NCBI GenBank assembly: GCA_026989175.1
Contig: JALSJT010000180.1
Coordinates: 1-45,647, forward strand
Source: Thiomicrorhabdus sp.
GTDB taxonomy: Bacteria; Pseudomonadota; Gammaproteobacteria; Thiomicrospirales; Thiomicrospiraceae
DNA length: 45,647 nucleotides
Direction: 5' to 3'
Part shown: positions 9,775 to 18,305 of the stretch, one piece after another
Numbering within the stretch: position 1 is the first letter of the stretch
Layout of the letters: each line of letters begins with the position of its first letter
The notes under the pieces: generated by a model
Seen by the model: the letters and a program-made list of their open reading frames with translations, nothing else
Database searches by the model: none
What the model was told of the DNA's origin: nothing
Translations under genes and position numbers: made by a program

Positions 9775-10923
9775 GTGCTGAATGAAGTTGAACAAGATCG
9801 ACTAAAGGAACTGGAGCAGGCGTTTGAGCTGTTTAATGCAACGTCTATGCAGTTGACCAATGCGTATGATGGTTTGCAAGAACAGGTGGTGCATCTACAA
9901 GGTCAGCTCGCAAAAAGTGATCAAGAAAAACGTCGTGTTGCAGACCGATTAAGTCGGTTGTTGAACCTATTACCCGCGGGTGTGATTGTCTTGAATGAAC
10001 GGGGACAGGTGGCTGAAATGAATCCAAGTGCGGAGGCTATTTTAGGCGCAGATGCTTTGGGTCGAGACTGGGATATTGTTGTGATGAATGTGTTTTTACT
10101 TGCCAACGATGCCGGTGAACTCATTACCCATGATGATGTGGTGTACCAACTGTCTGAAGCGAACTTGGATGAGGCGGTAGGTAAAATCCTGTTGATTCAA
10201 GATGTCACCTCGGCAAGGCAGTTACAAGCACATGTCAGTCGTCATCAACGGTTGCACTCAATGGGCGAAATGGCCGCTTCCTTAGCGCATCAGATTAGAA
10301 CTCCTCTCTCTTCAGCGCTACTGTATGTTTCGCAACTAAATTCAGAAAATATAACGGAAGATAAGCGAGAAAAGTTTGTTGGCAAGGCGTTACACAGTTT
10401 GAACCACCTTGAGGGGTTGGTGAAAGATATGTTGCAATATGCGCGTGGTGGGAAAGGCAGTGAGCAACCAATTGTGTTGCGAGAGCTGCTGGAGCAACTT
10501 GAAAAAAATGTGGAGACACAGGTCGCTTGTACCGAGAGTGAGGTCGCTTTTGAGCCAGTAGAAAAAGCACTGATGATTATGGGTGATAAGGATGCTCTGT
10601 TAACCGCGTTACAAAATCTCGTTGGCAATGCCATTGATGTGGTGGGTAAAGGCGCTAAAATTCAGGTATTGGTTAATCAGCTCTCAGAGAAGCAAGTCGA
10701 CTTGGTGGTGATGGATTACGGTCCGGGCATTGAGGATGCATTACTGGATAAAATTTTTGAACCTTTTTATACCAGTCGTGCAAAAGGGACTGGGCTTGGC
10801 TTGGCGGTGGTTCGTGCCATTGCTGAGGCACACGGTGGAACGGCTTGGGTAAAGTCGATCGCAGGACACGGTTCTCGATTTGGAATTCGGTTGCCATTAA
10901 TAACGGTTAGGGAGGTGGAATGA
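9775..10923 (+). CDS. flrB: FlrB/FleS-like sensor histidine kinase
   Basis: This soluble histidine kinase is expected to phosphorylate FlrC and so control middle flagellar genes. It has an N-terminal coiled-coil region, a PAS-like segment (about residues 60-145), an H-box SLAHQIRTPLSS with phospho-acceptor His near residue 172, and an ATPase domain with DYGPGIED and GTGLGLAVVR. No membrane segment is visible. The start is placed at GTG 9775 because GGAG at 9764-9767 is 7 bases away; an in-frame TTG at 9769 would be only one base from it. Its stop overlaps the flrC start by four bases (ATGA), indicating translational coupling. Confidence 0.85.
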   Translation: MLNEVEQDRLKELEQAFELFNATSMQLTNAYDGLQEQVVHLQGQLAKSDQEKRRVADRLSRLLNLLPAGVIVLNERGQVAEMNPSAEAILGADALGRDWDIVVMNVFLLANDAGELITHDDVVYQLSEANLDEAVGKILLIQDVTSARQLQAHVSRHQRLHSMGEMAASLAHQIRTPLSSALLYVSQLNSENITEDKREKFVGKALHSLNHLEGLVKDMLQYARGGKGSEQPIVLRELLEQLEKNVETQVACTESEVAFEPVEKALMIMGDKDALLTALQNLVGNAIDVVGKGAKIQVLVNQLSEKQVDLVVMDYGPGIEDALLDKIFEPFYTSRAKGTGLGLAVVRAIAEAHGGTAWVKSIAGHGSRFGIRLPLITVREVE

Positions 10924-12314
10924 GTATTGCAAAAATTTTAGTGGTTGAAGACGACACCGAACTGCAAGAAGCCTTGGTGGATACCCTCTCTTTAAATGAG
11001 TTTGAAGTCATTGCGGTAAGCAATGCTGAAGATGCACTGGTGGCATTGGATGATGATATCGGCATGGTGTTTAGTGATATTCGAATGGACGGCATGGATG
11101 GCTACACCCTAATGACTCGAATTCGTGCTATTAAACCGTATCTACCTGTTGTATTAATGACCGCTTATGGCACGATTGAGCAAGCCGTTGACGCGATGAA
11201 AGCGGGCAGTGTTGATTATATTGTAAAGCCTTTTGAAGCCCGTGTTTTAGTGGATAAAGCAAAGATTTATTTTAATCGTGATGCCTCTCGTGATGATGAT
11301 TTTGTGGTGGCAGATCCCGCTTCGAAACAGCTGAAAATCATGGCGAAAAAAGTGGCCGAAAGTGACGCCAGTATTTTAATTAGTGGCGAGAGCGGTACCG
11401 GAAAAGAGGTGCTCGCTCGCTATATTCACAGTCAGTCAACACGAGCCTCACAACCGTTTGTTGCCATTAACTGTGCCGCGATTCCTGAAGGGATGTTAGA
11501 AGCCATCTTGTTTGGCCATGAGAAAGGTGCGTTTACGGGCGCGGCTAAATCGATGCCCGGTAAGTTTGAGCAAGCACAACATGGCACCATCTTTTTGGAT
11601 GAAATTGGAGAGATGAAGCCTGAGTTGCAAGCAAAATTATTACGAGTATTGCAAGAGAAAGAGGTAGAGCGTATTGGAGGCACCAAGACTATTCAGTTAG
11701 ATGTGAGGGTGTTAAGTGCGTCGAATGTGAATATGAAAGAAGCGATTCAAGCAAGCCGTTTTCGTGAAGACCTCTTTTATCGTCTTAATGTCTTTCCAAT
11801 GCACTTACCCCCCTTAAGGGAACGCCCAAGAGATATCGCCGCGATTGCCGAACGACTCTTGCACCGTCATTGTGGTGCGACAAGAGTCGAACCAATGGTG
11901 TCTGCGCCCGCCATGAAGCGTTTAATTGAGTATCCGTGGCCAGGCAATATTCGAGAACTGGATAATGTGATTCAGCGCGCGTTAGTGATGATGTCGGGTG
12001 ATACCATACGAGAACATGATATTTTATTGGATAATGAGTGTTTATCCGCGTTAGGGGGGGAGGAGAAATTAAATGCATCTGCGGAAGAAGCATCGGTATT
12101 AGATTCTGCACCTCAAGCATCTCCTATCGCGCATGATTTTAAGCCAATTGAATACCCTTTGGATTTGAAAGCAAGAGAGACGCAGTTAATTTTAGAGACT
12201 CTTAGATCCAATGGCGGTCACCGACAAAAAACGGCTGAAACGTTGAATATCAGCCCTAGAACCTTGCGTTATAAGCTCGCAAAGTTAAAGGAACAAGGGG
12301 TCGACGTTCCATAG
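10920..12314 (+). CDS. flrC: FlrC/FleR-like sigma-54 response regulator
   Basis: This response regulator should activate sigma-54-dependent basal body and chemotaxis genes once phosphorylated by FlrB. The receiver domain (residues 1-120) carries the acidic pair in VEDD and phospho-acceptor Asp53 in FSDIRMDG. The AAA+ domain has [15 protein letters not shown] and [10 protein letters not shown]. The C-terminal helix-turn-helix reads HRQKTAETLNISPRTLRYKLAKL. The 464-residue length is typical. The gene overlaps flrB by four bases. A sigma-54 promoter for fliE begins 11 bases after its stop, an obvious candidate target. A G7 run at 12054 falls in the variable linker. Confidence 0.9.
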   Translation: MSIAKILVVEDDTELQEALVDTLSLNEFEVIAVSNAEDALVALDDDIGMVFSDIRMDGMDGYTLMTRIRAIKPYLPVVLMTAYGTIEQAVDAMKAGSVDYIVKPFEARVLVDKAKIYFNRDASRDDDFVVADPASKQLKIMAKKVAESDASILISGESGTGKEVLARYIHSQSTRASQPFVAINCAAIPEGMLEAILFGHEKGAFTGAAKSMPGKFEQAQHGTIFLDEIGEMKPELQAKLLRVLQEKEVERIGGTKTIQLDVRVLSASNVNMKEAIQASRFREDLFYRLNVFPMHLPPLRERPRDIAAIAERLLHRHCGATRVEPMVSAPAMKRLIEYPWPGNIRELDNVIQRALVMMSGDTIREHDILLDNECLSALGGEEKLNASAEEASVLDSAPQASPIAHDFKPIEYPLDLKARETQLILETLRSNGGHRQKTAETLNISPRTLRYKLAKLKEQGVDVP

Positions 12315-12325
12315 GAAGATGTCTT

Positions 12326-12342
12326 TGGCATATCAATTGCTG
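12326..12342 (+). promoter_or_regulatory. Sigma-54 promoter upstream of fliE
   Basis: TGGCAT-ATCAA-TTGCTG has the -24 GG (12327-12328) and the -12 GC (12339-12340) exactly 12 bases apart. It lies about 90 bases before the fliE ATG and just after flrC. Confidence 0.85.
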
Positions 12343-12429
12343 TTTTTGAAGGATGAACTATGTGATAATGACAGCTAATTATTTTTTTAAAAGAGTGGAA
12401 AGCCCTTTGTTTTGGAGGTTTAGATAGCC

Positions 12430-12768
12430 ATGAGTCAAATTGATACTCAAAGTTTAATGTTGCAAATGCGATCATTGGCTGCTCAGGCACAGGCAAAACC
12501 TGTCGAAGAATTGACGGAAACCCGCCAAACTGGGCAAGAAAAAGCCGATGGCTTTGCAGATTTGTTGGCAAAATCGGTTGAAGCAGTTAGTGCTGAGCAA
12601 CATAAATCAGGCGATATGAAAAAGGCGTTTGAAAAGGGGGAACCTGATATGGAACTTTCTGAAGTGATGTTGCAGGCACAAAAAGCCAGTTTATCTTTTC
12701 AAGCCATGACACAAATTCGTAACAAGCTGGTAGAAGCTTATAAAACGGTTATTAATATGCCAATGTAA
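12430..12768 (+). CDS. fliE: Flagellar hook-basal body protein FliE
   Basis: FliE is the adaptor between the MS ring and the proximal rod, exported by the flagellar secretion system. The 112-residue product has the typical FliE end: [36 protein letters not shown]. The start ATG is preceded by GGAGG (12414-12418) with a spacer of 11. It is the first gene of the fliEFGHIJ series and lies directly under a sigma-54 promoter. A 94-base gap separates it from fliF, in which I see no promoter. Confidence 0.95.
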   Translation: MSQIDTQSLMLQMRSLAAQAQAKPVEELTETRQTGQEKADGFADLLAKSVEAVSAEQHKSGDMKKAFEKGEPDMELSEVMLQAQKASLSFQAMTQIRNKLVEAYKTVINMPM

Positions 12769-12862
12769 CTCTGCTTTTAATGGGGGGAGTCATAAATCAT
12801 GGACATTTTCCTAAAAAGAGCGCCTTTATTATGTCCTTACTGAGAACTGTAGAAGACTAACC

Positions 12863-14557
12863 ATGGCCGAACAGCAAGCCTCAATCAATAATACCCCCGA
12901 ACCTCAGGTGCCTGAAACACCTGGGTCTACTCTGTTAAACAATCTAACAGCGCTCTCTGTTGCAAAACAAATTAGCTTAGTCATTGCGCTGGCAGCCACC
13001 ATTGCTCTAATTGTGGGGTTATTGTTTTGGTCTCAAAGCAAACCTTATTCACTGCTCTTCGGAAGTATGGATCCTAAAGATTTAAGTGAAATTGTTCAAA
13101 CGCTCGAGCAGCAGGCGGTTGACTATCAAATTGATCATGCCAGTGGTGGTATTCTTGTTCCAACCGATTTAGTGCCTGCATTGCGTTTAAAAATGGCCGC
13201 CGCAGGCTACCCTAAAGAAGCAGCAACGGGCTATCAACTGTTAGATGTGGAGCAGGGGTTTGGCATCTCTCAATTTAAAGAGACCACGCAATATCACCGT
13301 GCTTTAGAAGGTGAACTCGCAAAATCAGTGGCCTCGCTGAATTCGGTTAAATCGGCACGCGTTATGCTTGGGCTTCCAAAACGCTCTGTCTTTGTTCGTA
13401 AACGTCAAAAACCCTCTGCTTCCGTTGTGGTCAAGCTTTACCCTGGCCGTTCGCTGAATGAAGAGCAGGTGAATGCGATTGTTCATATGGTCTCCTCTAG
13501 TGTGCCTAATATGGATCCTAAATCGGTAACGGTTGTGAATCAGCGAGGGAATTTGTTGACCAGCAGCTCGGCGAATACTGGGATGAACATGAGTATGAAA
13601 CAACTGGACTATACGCGTTCAGTTGAAGAGACCTTGTCGCATCGAATTATTCGGCTACTGTCTCCTATTGTTGGAGGAGAGCATAAGGTAAGAGCGCAAG
13701 TGACAGCAGAGCTTGATTTTACACAACAAGAGCAAACACGAGAGAACTATGAGCCTGACCCTGAAGCGATTCGTTCCGAGCAGTTTCAAAAAGAAGTTAA
13801 TCGAAATGAGGGGCCAACCGGTATTCCTGGTGCCTTAACCAATCAACCGCCAAGAGCGGGTTTAGCGCCAGAAGAGGGGTATACCGGTGCAGGACAAGAT
13901 CCGAATTTAAAAAGTTCCAGCGAAAAGAAGACCATTAACTATGAGATGGATAAAACCATCAGTCATATCAAAAGTGCGGTGGGAAATATTCATCGGCTGT
14001 CGGTTGCGGTGGTATTAGACGATAAAACGCATTTAGATGAAGAGGGAAATTTGGTTCGAACCCCATTGACTGAGGATGAGTTGTTGCGCTTTAGGCGATT
14101 GGTGAGTGATACGGTCGCACTGGATGAGGCGAGAGGTGACACCTTGAGTATTGTGAACGCCTCTTTTGTTGTTGCACAAGATGAGCCATTTGAGACGACT
14201 CCAATCTGGCAGGAGAGTTGGTTCTTAGACTTGGTTAAGCAGGTCTTGGCAGGGATTGCGGTGCTGATTATTATTTTTGGCGTGATTCGTCCTATGTTGA
14301 GAGACTTGTCTAAAAAGGAGGAGACCTATTTAGAGTATCCTGAAGAGGCGCTGGATGATGAGGAAGATTTAGAGAATGCCGATGAAATTGCTAAAGCTTT
14401 AGAGGATATGAATAAAGAAGTTGAGCAAACAGCGAATGAAACGGGAGCGGACTCTGAAGAGGAGCACTTGCTACTTGAACGAGTACGTACGTTAGCGGCT
14501 GAAAACCCAAAAATGGCCGCGCATGTTATTAAACACTGGCTTGCGGGAGATGACTAA
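12863..14557 (+). CDS. fliF: Flagellar MS-ring protein FliF
   Basis: FliF forms the membrane-supramembrane ring that houses the export gate. The first membrane segment lies at about residues 35-57 (ISLVIALAATIALIVGLLFW) and the second at about 455-475 (VLAGIAVLIIIFGVI). The periplasmic YscJ-type ring-building motifs lie between them. The acidic C-terminus ending KMAAHVIKHWLAGDD is the FliG-binding region. The 564-residue length is normal. Its stop codon shares one base with the fliG start (TAATG), so the partner proteins are translationally coupled. Confidence 0.97.
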   Translation: MAEQQASINNTPEPQVPETPGSTLLNNLTALSVAKQISLVIALAATIALIVGLLFWSQSKPYSLLFGSMDPKDLSEIVQTLEQQAVDYQIDHASGGILVPTDLVPALRLKMAAAGYPKEAATGYQLLDVEQGFGISQFKETTQYHRALEGELAKSVASLNSVKSARVMLGLPKRSVFVRKRQKPSASVVVKLYPGRSLNEEQVNAIVHMVSSSVPNMDPKSVTVVNQRGNLLTSSSANTGMNMSMKQLDYTRSVEETLSHRIIRLLSPIVGGEHKVRAQVTAELDFTQQEQTRENYEPDPEAIRSEQFQKEVNRNEGPTGIPGALTNQPPRAGLAPEEGYTGAGQDPNLKSSSEKKTINYEMDKTISHIKSAVGNIHRLSVAVVLDDKTHLDEEGNLVRTPLTEDELLRFRRLVSDTVALDEARGDTLSIVNASFVVAQDEPFETTPIWQESWFLDLVKQVLAGIAVLIIIFGVIRPMLRDLSKKEETYLEYPEEALDDEEDLENADEIAKALEDMNKEVEQTANETGADSEEEHLLLERVRTLAAENPKMAAHVIKHWLAGDD

Positions 14558-15579
14558 TGCCTGAATCAGCGATAGAAGAGGTGAAGCCTGAAAAGGAGAT
14601 TCCCTCATTGGATAAAGCCGCAATTTTACTGCTCTCTTTAGGTAAAGATACGGCGGCTAAAGTGTTAAAAGAGCTTAACCCTAGAGAGGTTCAGCAGGTT
14701 GGCTCTGCCATGACATCGGTAGAAAATGTTTCTCATTCTGATATTCATACCGTGATGCAAAGCTTTTTAGAGGAGTCAGGAGAAGATGCGCTAGGGATTG
14801 ATCCAAGTGAGTATGCGCAATCTCTTATGGCAGATGCACTTGGTGATGGTGGAGGGCATCTAATGGATGCCGCCTTATTGGGCGATCAAGTGAAAGGGCT
14901 TGAAGCGCTTAAGTGGCAACACCCTTCGACTATTTCGAATATGTTACGTAATGAGCATCCACAAGTTGTAGCGATTGTTCTCTCCTATTTTGACTCAGAT
15001 CAAGCGGCCGAAGTTTTAAGAGGGATTCCTGAGCGCTTTCAAGCAGAAGTGGTTTACCGAATTGCAACCTTAACCACGATTCAACCTAGAGCACTGTTCG
15101 ATTTAAACAGTGTATTGGAAAATGCCTCCAGTGATGGAGAGGGCGGTAAATTAGCGACGATAGGGGGTGAAAAACGTGCGGCTGAAATTTTAAACTTGGT
15201 GGGCGGCGGGGTCGATACTCGTATTCTCGACGACATTGCGGCTGAGCACGAAGAGATTAGTAAAAATATTCAAGATAAAATGTTTGTCTTTGAAGATATT
15301 GCTGGTATTGATGATCGTGGTATTCAAACCATTGTGGCAGAAGTACCCAGTGACGTACTTATTGTTGCGCTTAAAGGGGCGGATAAAGACCTTAAAGAGA
15401 AGTTTTTGGGCAACTTATCCAAGCGTCAAGCCGATATTATGCGTGATGATTTAGAGACAGGGCCACCAGTCAAACTCAGTGCGGTAGAAGAAGCGCAGCG
15501 TGAAATTATTCTAACGGTAAGGCGTTTAGCGGATGAAGATAAAGTGATGATGCCAGGTGGTGCTGAGGAGTTCCTCTAG
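14557..15579 (+). CDS. fliG: Flagellar motor switch protein FliG
   Basis: FliG is the rotor component that touches MotA and transmits torque and switching. The 340-residue product has the N-terminal FliF-binding domain (DKAAILLLSLGKDTAAKVLKEL), the middle domain with EHPQVVAIVLSYF, and the C-terminal torque domain with the charged segment FVFEDIAGIDDRGIQTIV and RQADIMRDDLE. It overlaps fliF by one base and is followed with no gap by fliH. Confidence 0.97.
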   Translation: MPESAIEEVKPEKEIPSLDKAAILLLSLGKDTAAKVLKELNPREVQQVGSAMTSVENVSHSDIHTVMQSFLEESGEDALGIDPSEYAQSLMADALGDGGGHLMDAALLGDQVKGLEALKWQHPSTISNMLRNEHPQVVAIVLSYFDSDQAAEVLRGIPERFQAEVVYRIATLTTIQPRALFDLNSVLENASSDGEGGKLATIGGEKRAAEILNLVGGGVDTRILDDIAAEHEEISKNIQDKMFVFEDIAGIDDRGIQTIVAEVPSDVLIVALKGADKDLKEKFLGNLSKRQADIMRDDLETGPPVKLSAVEEAQREIILTVRRLADEDKVMMPGGAEEFL

Positions 15580-16365
15580 GTGGTTGATTCGAATACAGTG
15601 AAGGATGAGCTAGTTGATGAAAAGCAGGAGGCGCCTATTTTGACGCGTCTAGTCTCTTCGGATGGTCTTGCAAGTTCAAAAATAGAGGCTTGGCAGTTAA
15701 GTCAATTTGAGCAGTTTGATGCTTGTAAACCAGAAGTGGCTCCCGAAATTTCTGCAGAACTTTATCGACAAATACAGCAAAAAATAGAGCCAGAGCTTAA
15801 ACAGCAGGCGGAATTATTAAAAAAAGAGGCCTATGATGTTGCTTATCAAAAGGGTTATCAAGAGGGCTTTGATGAAGGGTCTGAAAAAGGGCGTGTTGAA
15901 GCCAAAGAGCTTGCCTTGAAATCTCATGATGAAGCGTTGTCCACAACCGTAACGCAACTTGATGCGCTACTTTCCATATTTAAACAGCCTTATGCACAGC
16001 TTGAAACACAAGTATTATCAGAGTTGACAGATTTGGCTCTGCATATTGCGCATGAGGTGACTAAAAAAGAGGTTTCTGCACATAAAGAGTGGGTGCTTGA
16101 AGCGGTTCAAGAGGCGATTCAGGTCTTGCCTGATGAATCGAAAGCCTTTTTTATCGAGCTCTCTTTAGAGGATTTTGAGTTATTGCAGTCGTTAGAATCC
16201 CCCATGGTTGCGCAGTGGGATTTGAAGGTCAATAACACCTTAGAGCAAGGAACGTGCCTTGTAAAACAAGGAAACTCTTCCGTGCTAAATAGTTGGAAAG
16301 CTCGTTTTGATGAGGTGGCGAATCAATTGTTGACGCATACCTCCGCTTCTGCTCGCTCTTCTTAG
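15580..16365 (+). CDS. fliH: Flagellar export regulator FliH
   Basis: FliH is the peripheral stalk-like partner and negative regulator of the FliI ATPase. The 261-residue product contains the characteristic GxxxG-rich helix (GYQEGFDEGSEKGRVEAKELA, about residues 92-112) and a C-terminal FliH/YscL domain (LSELTDLALHIAHEVTKKEV). The start is GTG immediately after the fliG stop, with GAGGAG (15565-15570) inside the end of fliG as the ribosome-binding site. It is identified by motif and by position between fliG and fliI. Confidence 0.92.
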   Translation: MVDSNTVKDELVDEKQEAPILTRLVSSDGLASSKIEAWQLSQFEQFDACKPEVAPEISAELYRQIQQKIEPELKQQAELLKKEAYDVAYQKGYQEGFDEGSEKGRVEAKELALKSHDEALSTTVTQLDALLSIFKQPYAQLETQVLSELTDLALHIAHEVTKKEVSAHKEWVLEAVQEAIQVLPDESKAFFIELSLEDFELLQSLESPMVAQWDLKVNNTLEQGTCLVKQGNSSVLNSWKARFDEVANQLLTHTSASARSS

Positions 16366-16374
16366 GGAATGGTT

Positions 16375-17727
16375 ATGGCTGATGCACACGATTTTAACCA
16401 GTTTCTGGTCTCCCGTCTTAAAACATTCCGTCACGCTTTAAATAAACCTGCACCACTTAATGTCGCGGGTCGTTTGGTTCGAATGGTTGGCATGACCTTA
16501 GAAGTGGTCGGTACATTTGCGCCCATTGGTTCTCGTTGTCAAATTTTAAATGGTAATAAATCACCTATTGAAGCCGAAGTGGTCGGGTTTCATGACGATC
16601 GACTGTTTTTAATGCCCATTGGCGATACGCATGGTTTGTCACCTAATGCTAAAGTGATCCCAGTAGAGGGGGGAATAAAAATTGGTGTGGGCAAGGGAAT
16701 GCTTGGTCGAGTGGTGAATGGCGCAGGGCAGGCCTTAGATGGATTGGGTGAGATTGAGGTTGATCAGTATGTATCTTTGGCAGGTGAACGCATTAACCCA
16801 CTGAATCGTCATCCGATTAATGAAGTGTTAGATGTCGGTATTAAGGCGATTAATGGATTATTAACCATTGGTCAAGGCCAGCGAGTGGGTTTAATGGCGG
16901 GTACCGGGGTTGGAAAAAGTGTTTTGCTGGGAATGATGACACGCTTTACCAGTGCCGATGTGGTGGTAGTAGGGCTGATTGGAGAGCGTGGTCGAGAGGT
17001 GAATGAGTTTGTAAGACATACCTTGGGTGAGGAAGGGTTAAAACGTGCGATTGTGGTTGCCACACCCGCGGATGATCCACCGCTGATGCGGTTGCATGGC
17101 GCCATGTTAGCGACCGCGATTGCGGAGTATTTTCGAGATCAAGGGGTCAATGTTTTACTGCTTATGGATTCGTTAACCCGCTTTGCACAAGCACAAAGAG
17201 AGATTGCACTGGCCGTAGGTGAGCCGCCTGCCAGTAAAGGATACCCCCCTTCGGTATTTGCAAAATTACCACAGTTGGTTGAAAGAGCTGGCAATGGGCA
17301 AGAGGGTGCAGGATCGATTACCGCGATTTACACCGTGTTAGCCGAGGGGGACGATCAGTCCGATCCCGTGGTGGATTCTGCACGAGGTGTGCTGGATGGT
17401 CATATTGTCCTCTCTAGAGAGATTGCGGACAGTGGACGCTATCCCGCGATTGATATTGAGTCGTCGGTCAGCCGAGTGATGGTTGATATTGTGTCTGATG
17501 ACCAGCTTGAAAAAGCGCGAGCATTTAAAAAACTGTATTCGAGTTACCAACAAAACAAAGATTTAATTAGTGTGGGGGCGTATCGAAAAGGAGCCGATCC
17601 TTTGATTGATTTAGCCATCGCCAAACAACCGGACTTAACCGCGTTTTTATCACAAAAAATGTCCGAGGCTTTTTCAGTTGAAGATTCGATTTCAGCGTTA
17701 AATAATACGCTCTCAGCGCCTTCTTAA
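16375..17727 (+). CDS. fliI: Flagellum-specific ATPase FliI
   Basis: FliI is the F1-beta-like ATPase energising flagellar protein export. Visible motifs are the Walker A GTGVGKS, Walker B LLLMDSLTRFAQAQREI, and the export-ATPase signature region PPSVFAKLPQLVERAG. About 450 residues is normal length. The start is put at ATG 16375 because AGGGA (16364-16368) is 6 bases away; the in-frame ATG 16369 abuts it. The ribosome-binding site overlaps the fliH stop. Confidence 0.96.
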   Translation: MADAHDFNQFLVSRLKTFRHALNKPAPLNVAGRLVRMVGMTLEVVGTFAPIGSRCQILNGNKSPIEAEVVGFHDDRLFLMPIGDTHGLSPNAKVIPVEGGIKIGVGKGMLGRVVNGAGQALDGLGEIEVDQYVSLAGERINPLNRHPINEVLDVGIKAINGLLTIGQGQRVGLMAGTGVGKSVLLGMMTRFTSADVVVVGLIGERGREVNEFVRHTLGEEGLKRAIVVATPADDPPLMRLHGAMLATAIAEYFRDQGVNVLLLMDSLTRFAQAQREIALAVGEPPASKGYPPSVFAKLPQLVERAGNGQEGAGSITAIYTVLAEGDDQSDPVVDSARGVLDGHIVLSREIADSGRYPAIDIESSVSRVMVDIVSDDQLEKARAFKKLYSSYQQNKDLISVGAYRKGADPLIDLAIAKQPDLTAFLSQKMSEAFSVEDSISALNNTLSAPS

Positions 17728-17737
17728 AAGTAACATT

Positions 17738-18187
17738 ATGCAGTCAAGAATTAAGCGAATGCAAAAACTGGTTGAATTGGCAGAGATTGAATTAGACAAA
17801 GCCTCACAAACGCTTGCTGCGCTGCTTGAACAATATGAGCAAGAGAGGGAGCAGCTTAACTCTTTAGAAAATTATAGAAAAGAGTATTCTACGCTTTCGG
17901 TTAGTCAGTCGATTGTGACCACACCAATTCAGCTGCAAACGCGCCACTGTTTTGGCGATAAATTGCATCAAGCGGTTGAAGCGCAGACACAGCAAGTTGA
18001 TCGGTTGGATGAGGTGGTTGAAAAAGCACGTGAAGCGTGGCAAGCGAAAAAAATAAGAAAGGAGTCACTGTCTGCATTGTTAATGAAGCTAAAGCAGGCA
18101 CATCAATTTGAGTTGAATAAACAAGAGCAACGCATGTTGGATGAATTGGCGGCTCAGAAAGTGATAGCAAGTAGAGTAAGCAACTAA
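17738..18187 (+). CDS. fliJ: Flagellar export chaperone FliJ
   Basis: This small (149-residue), highly charged, all-helical coiled-coil protein sits directly after fliI, the usual place for FliJ. FliJ resembles the F1 gamma subunit and helps load cargo and activate the export gate. Sequence conservation in this family is low, so the call rests on coiled-coil character (RIKRMQKLVELAEIELDKASQ, LDELAAQKVIASR), size and position. A C9 run lies 15 bases past its stop. Confidence 0.88.
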   Translation: MQSRIKRMQKLVELAEIELDKASQTLAALLEQYEQEREQLNSLENYRKEYSTLSVSQSIVTTPIQLQTRHCFGDKLHQAVEAQTQQVDRLDEVVEKAREAWQAKKIRKESLSALLMKLKQAHQFELNKQEQRMLDELAAQKVIASRVSN

Positions 18188-18247
18188 ACGCTTAAAATTT
18201 TCCCCCCCCCTCTATTCTTATGACGAGTTATCGCACTCAATGATAAG

Positions 18248-18264
18248 TGGTATAGATATTGCTT
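18248..18264 (+). promoter_or_regulatory. Sigma-54 promoter upstream of fliK
   Basis: TGGTAT-AGATA-TTGCTT has the -24 GG (18249-18250) and the -12 GC (18261-18262) exactly 12 bases apart. It lies 42 bases before the fliK start and would drive fliK and probably the following chemoreceptor and motor genes. Confidence 0.75.
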
Positions 18265-18305
18265 TTTCGTGTTACAACGCGTTAATTTAAAAAATTCTGG
18301 GATGA

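Noticed and set aside
12769-12862. Separate sigma-54 promoter before fliF
   Set aside because: TGGACA occurs at about 12799 but no TTGC lies at the correct distance.
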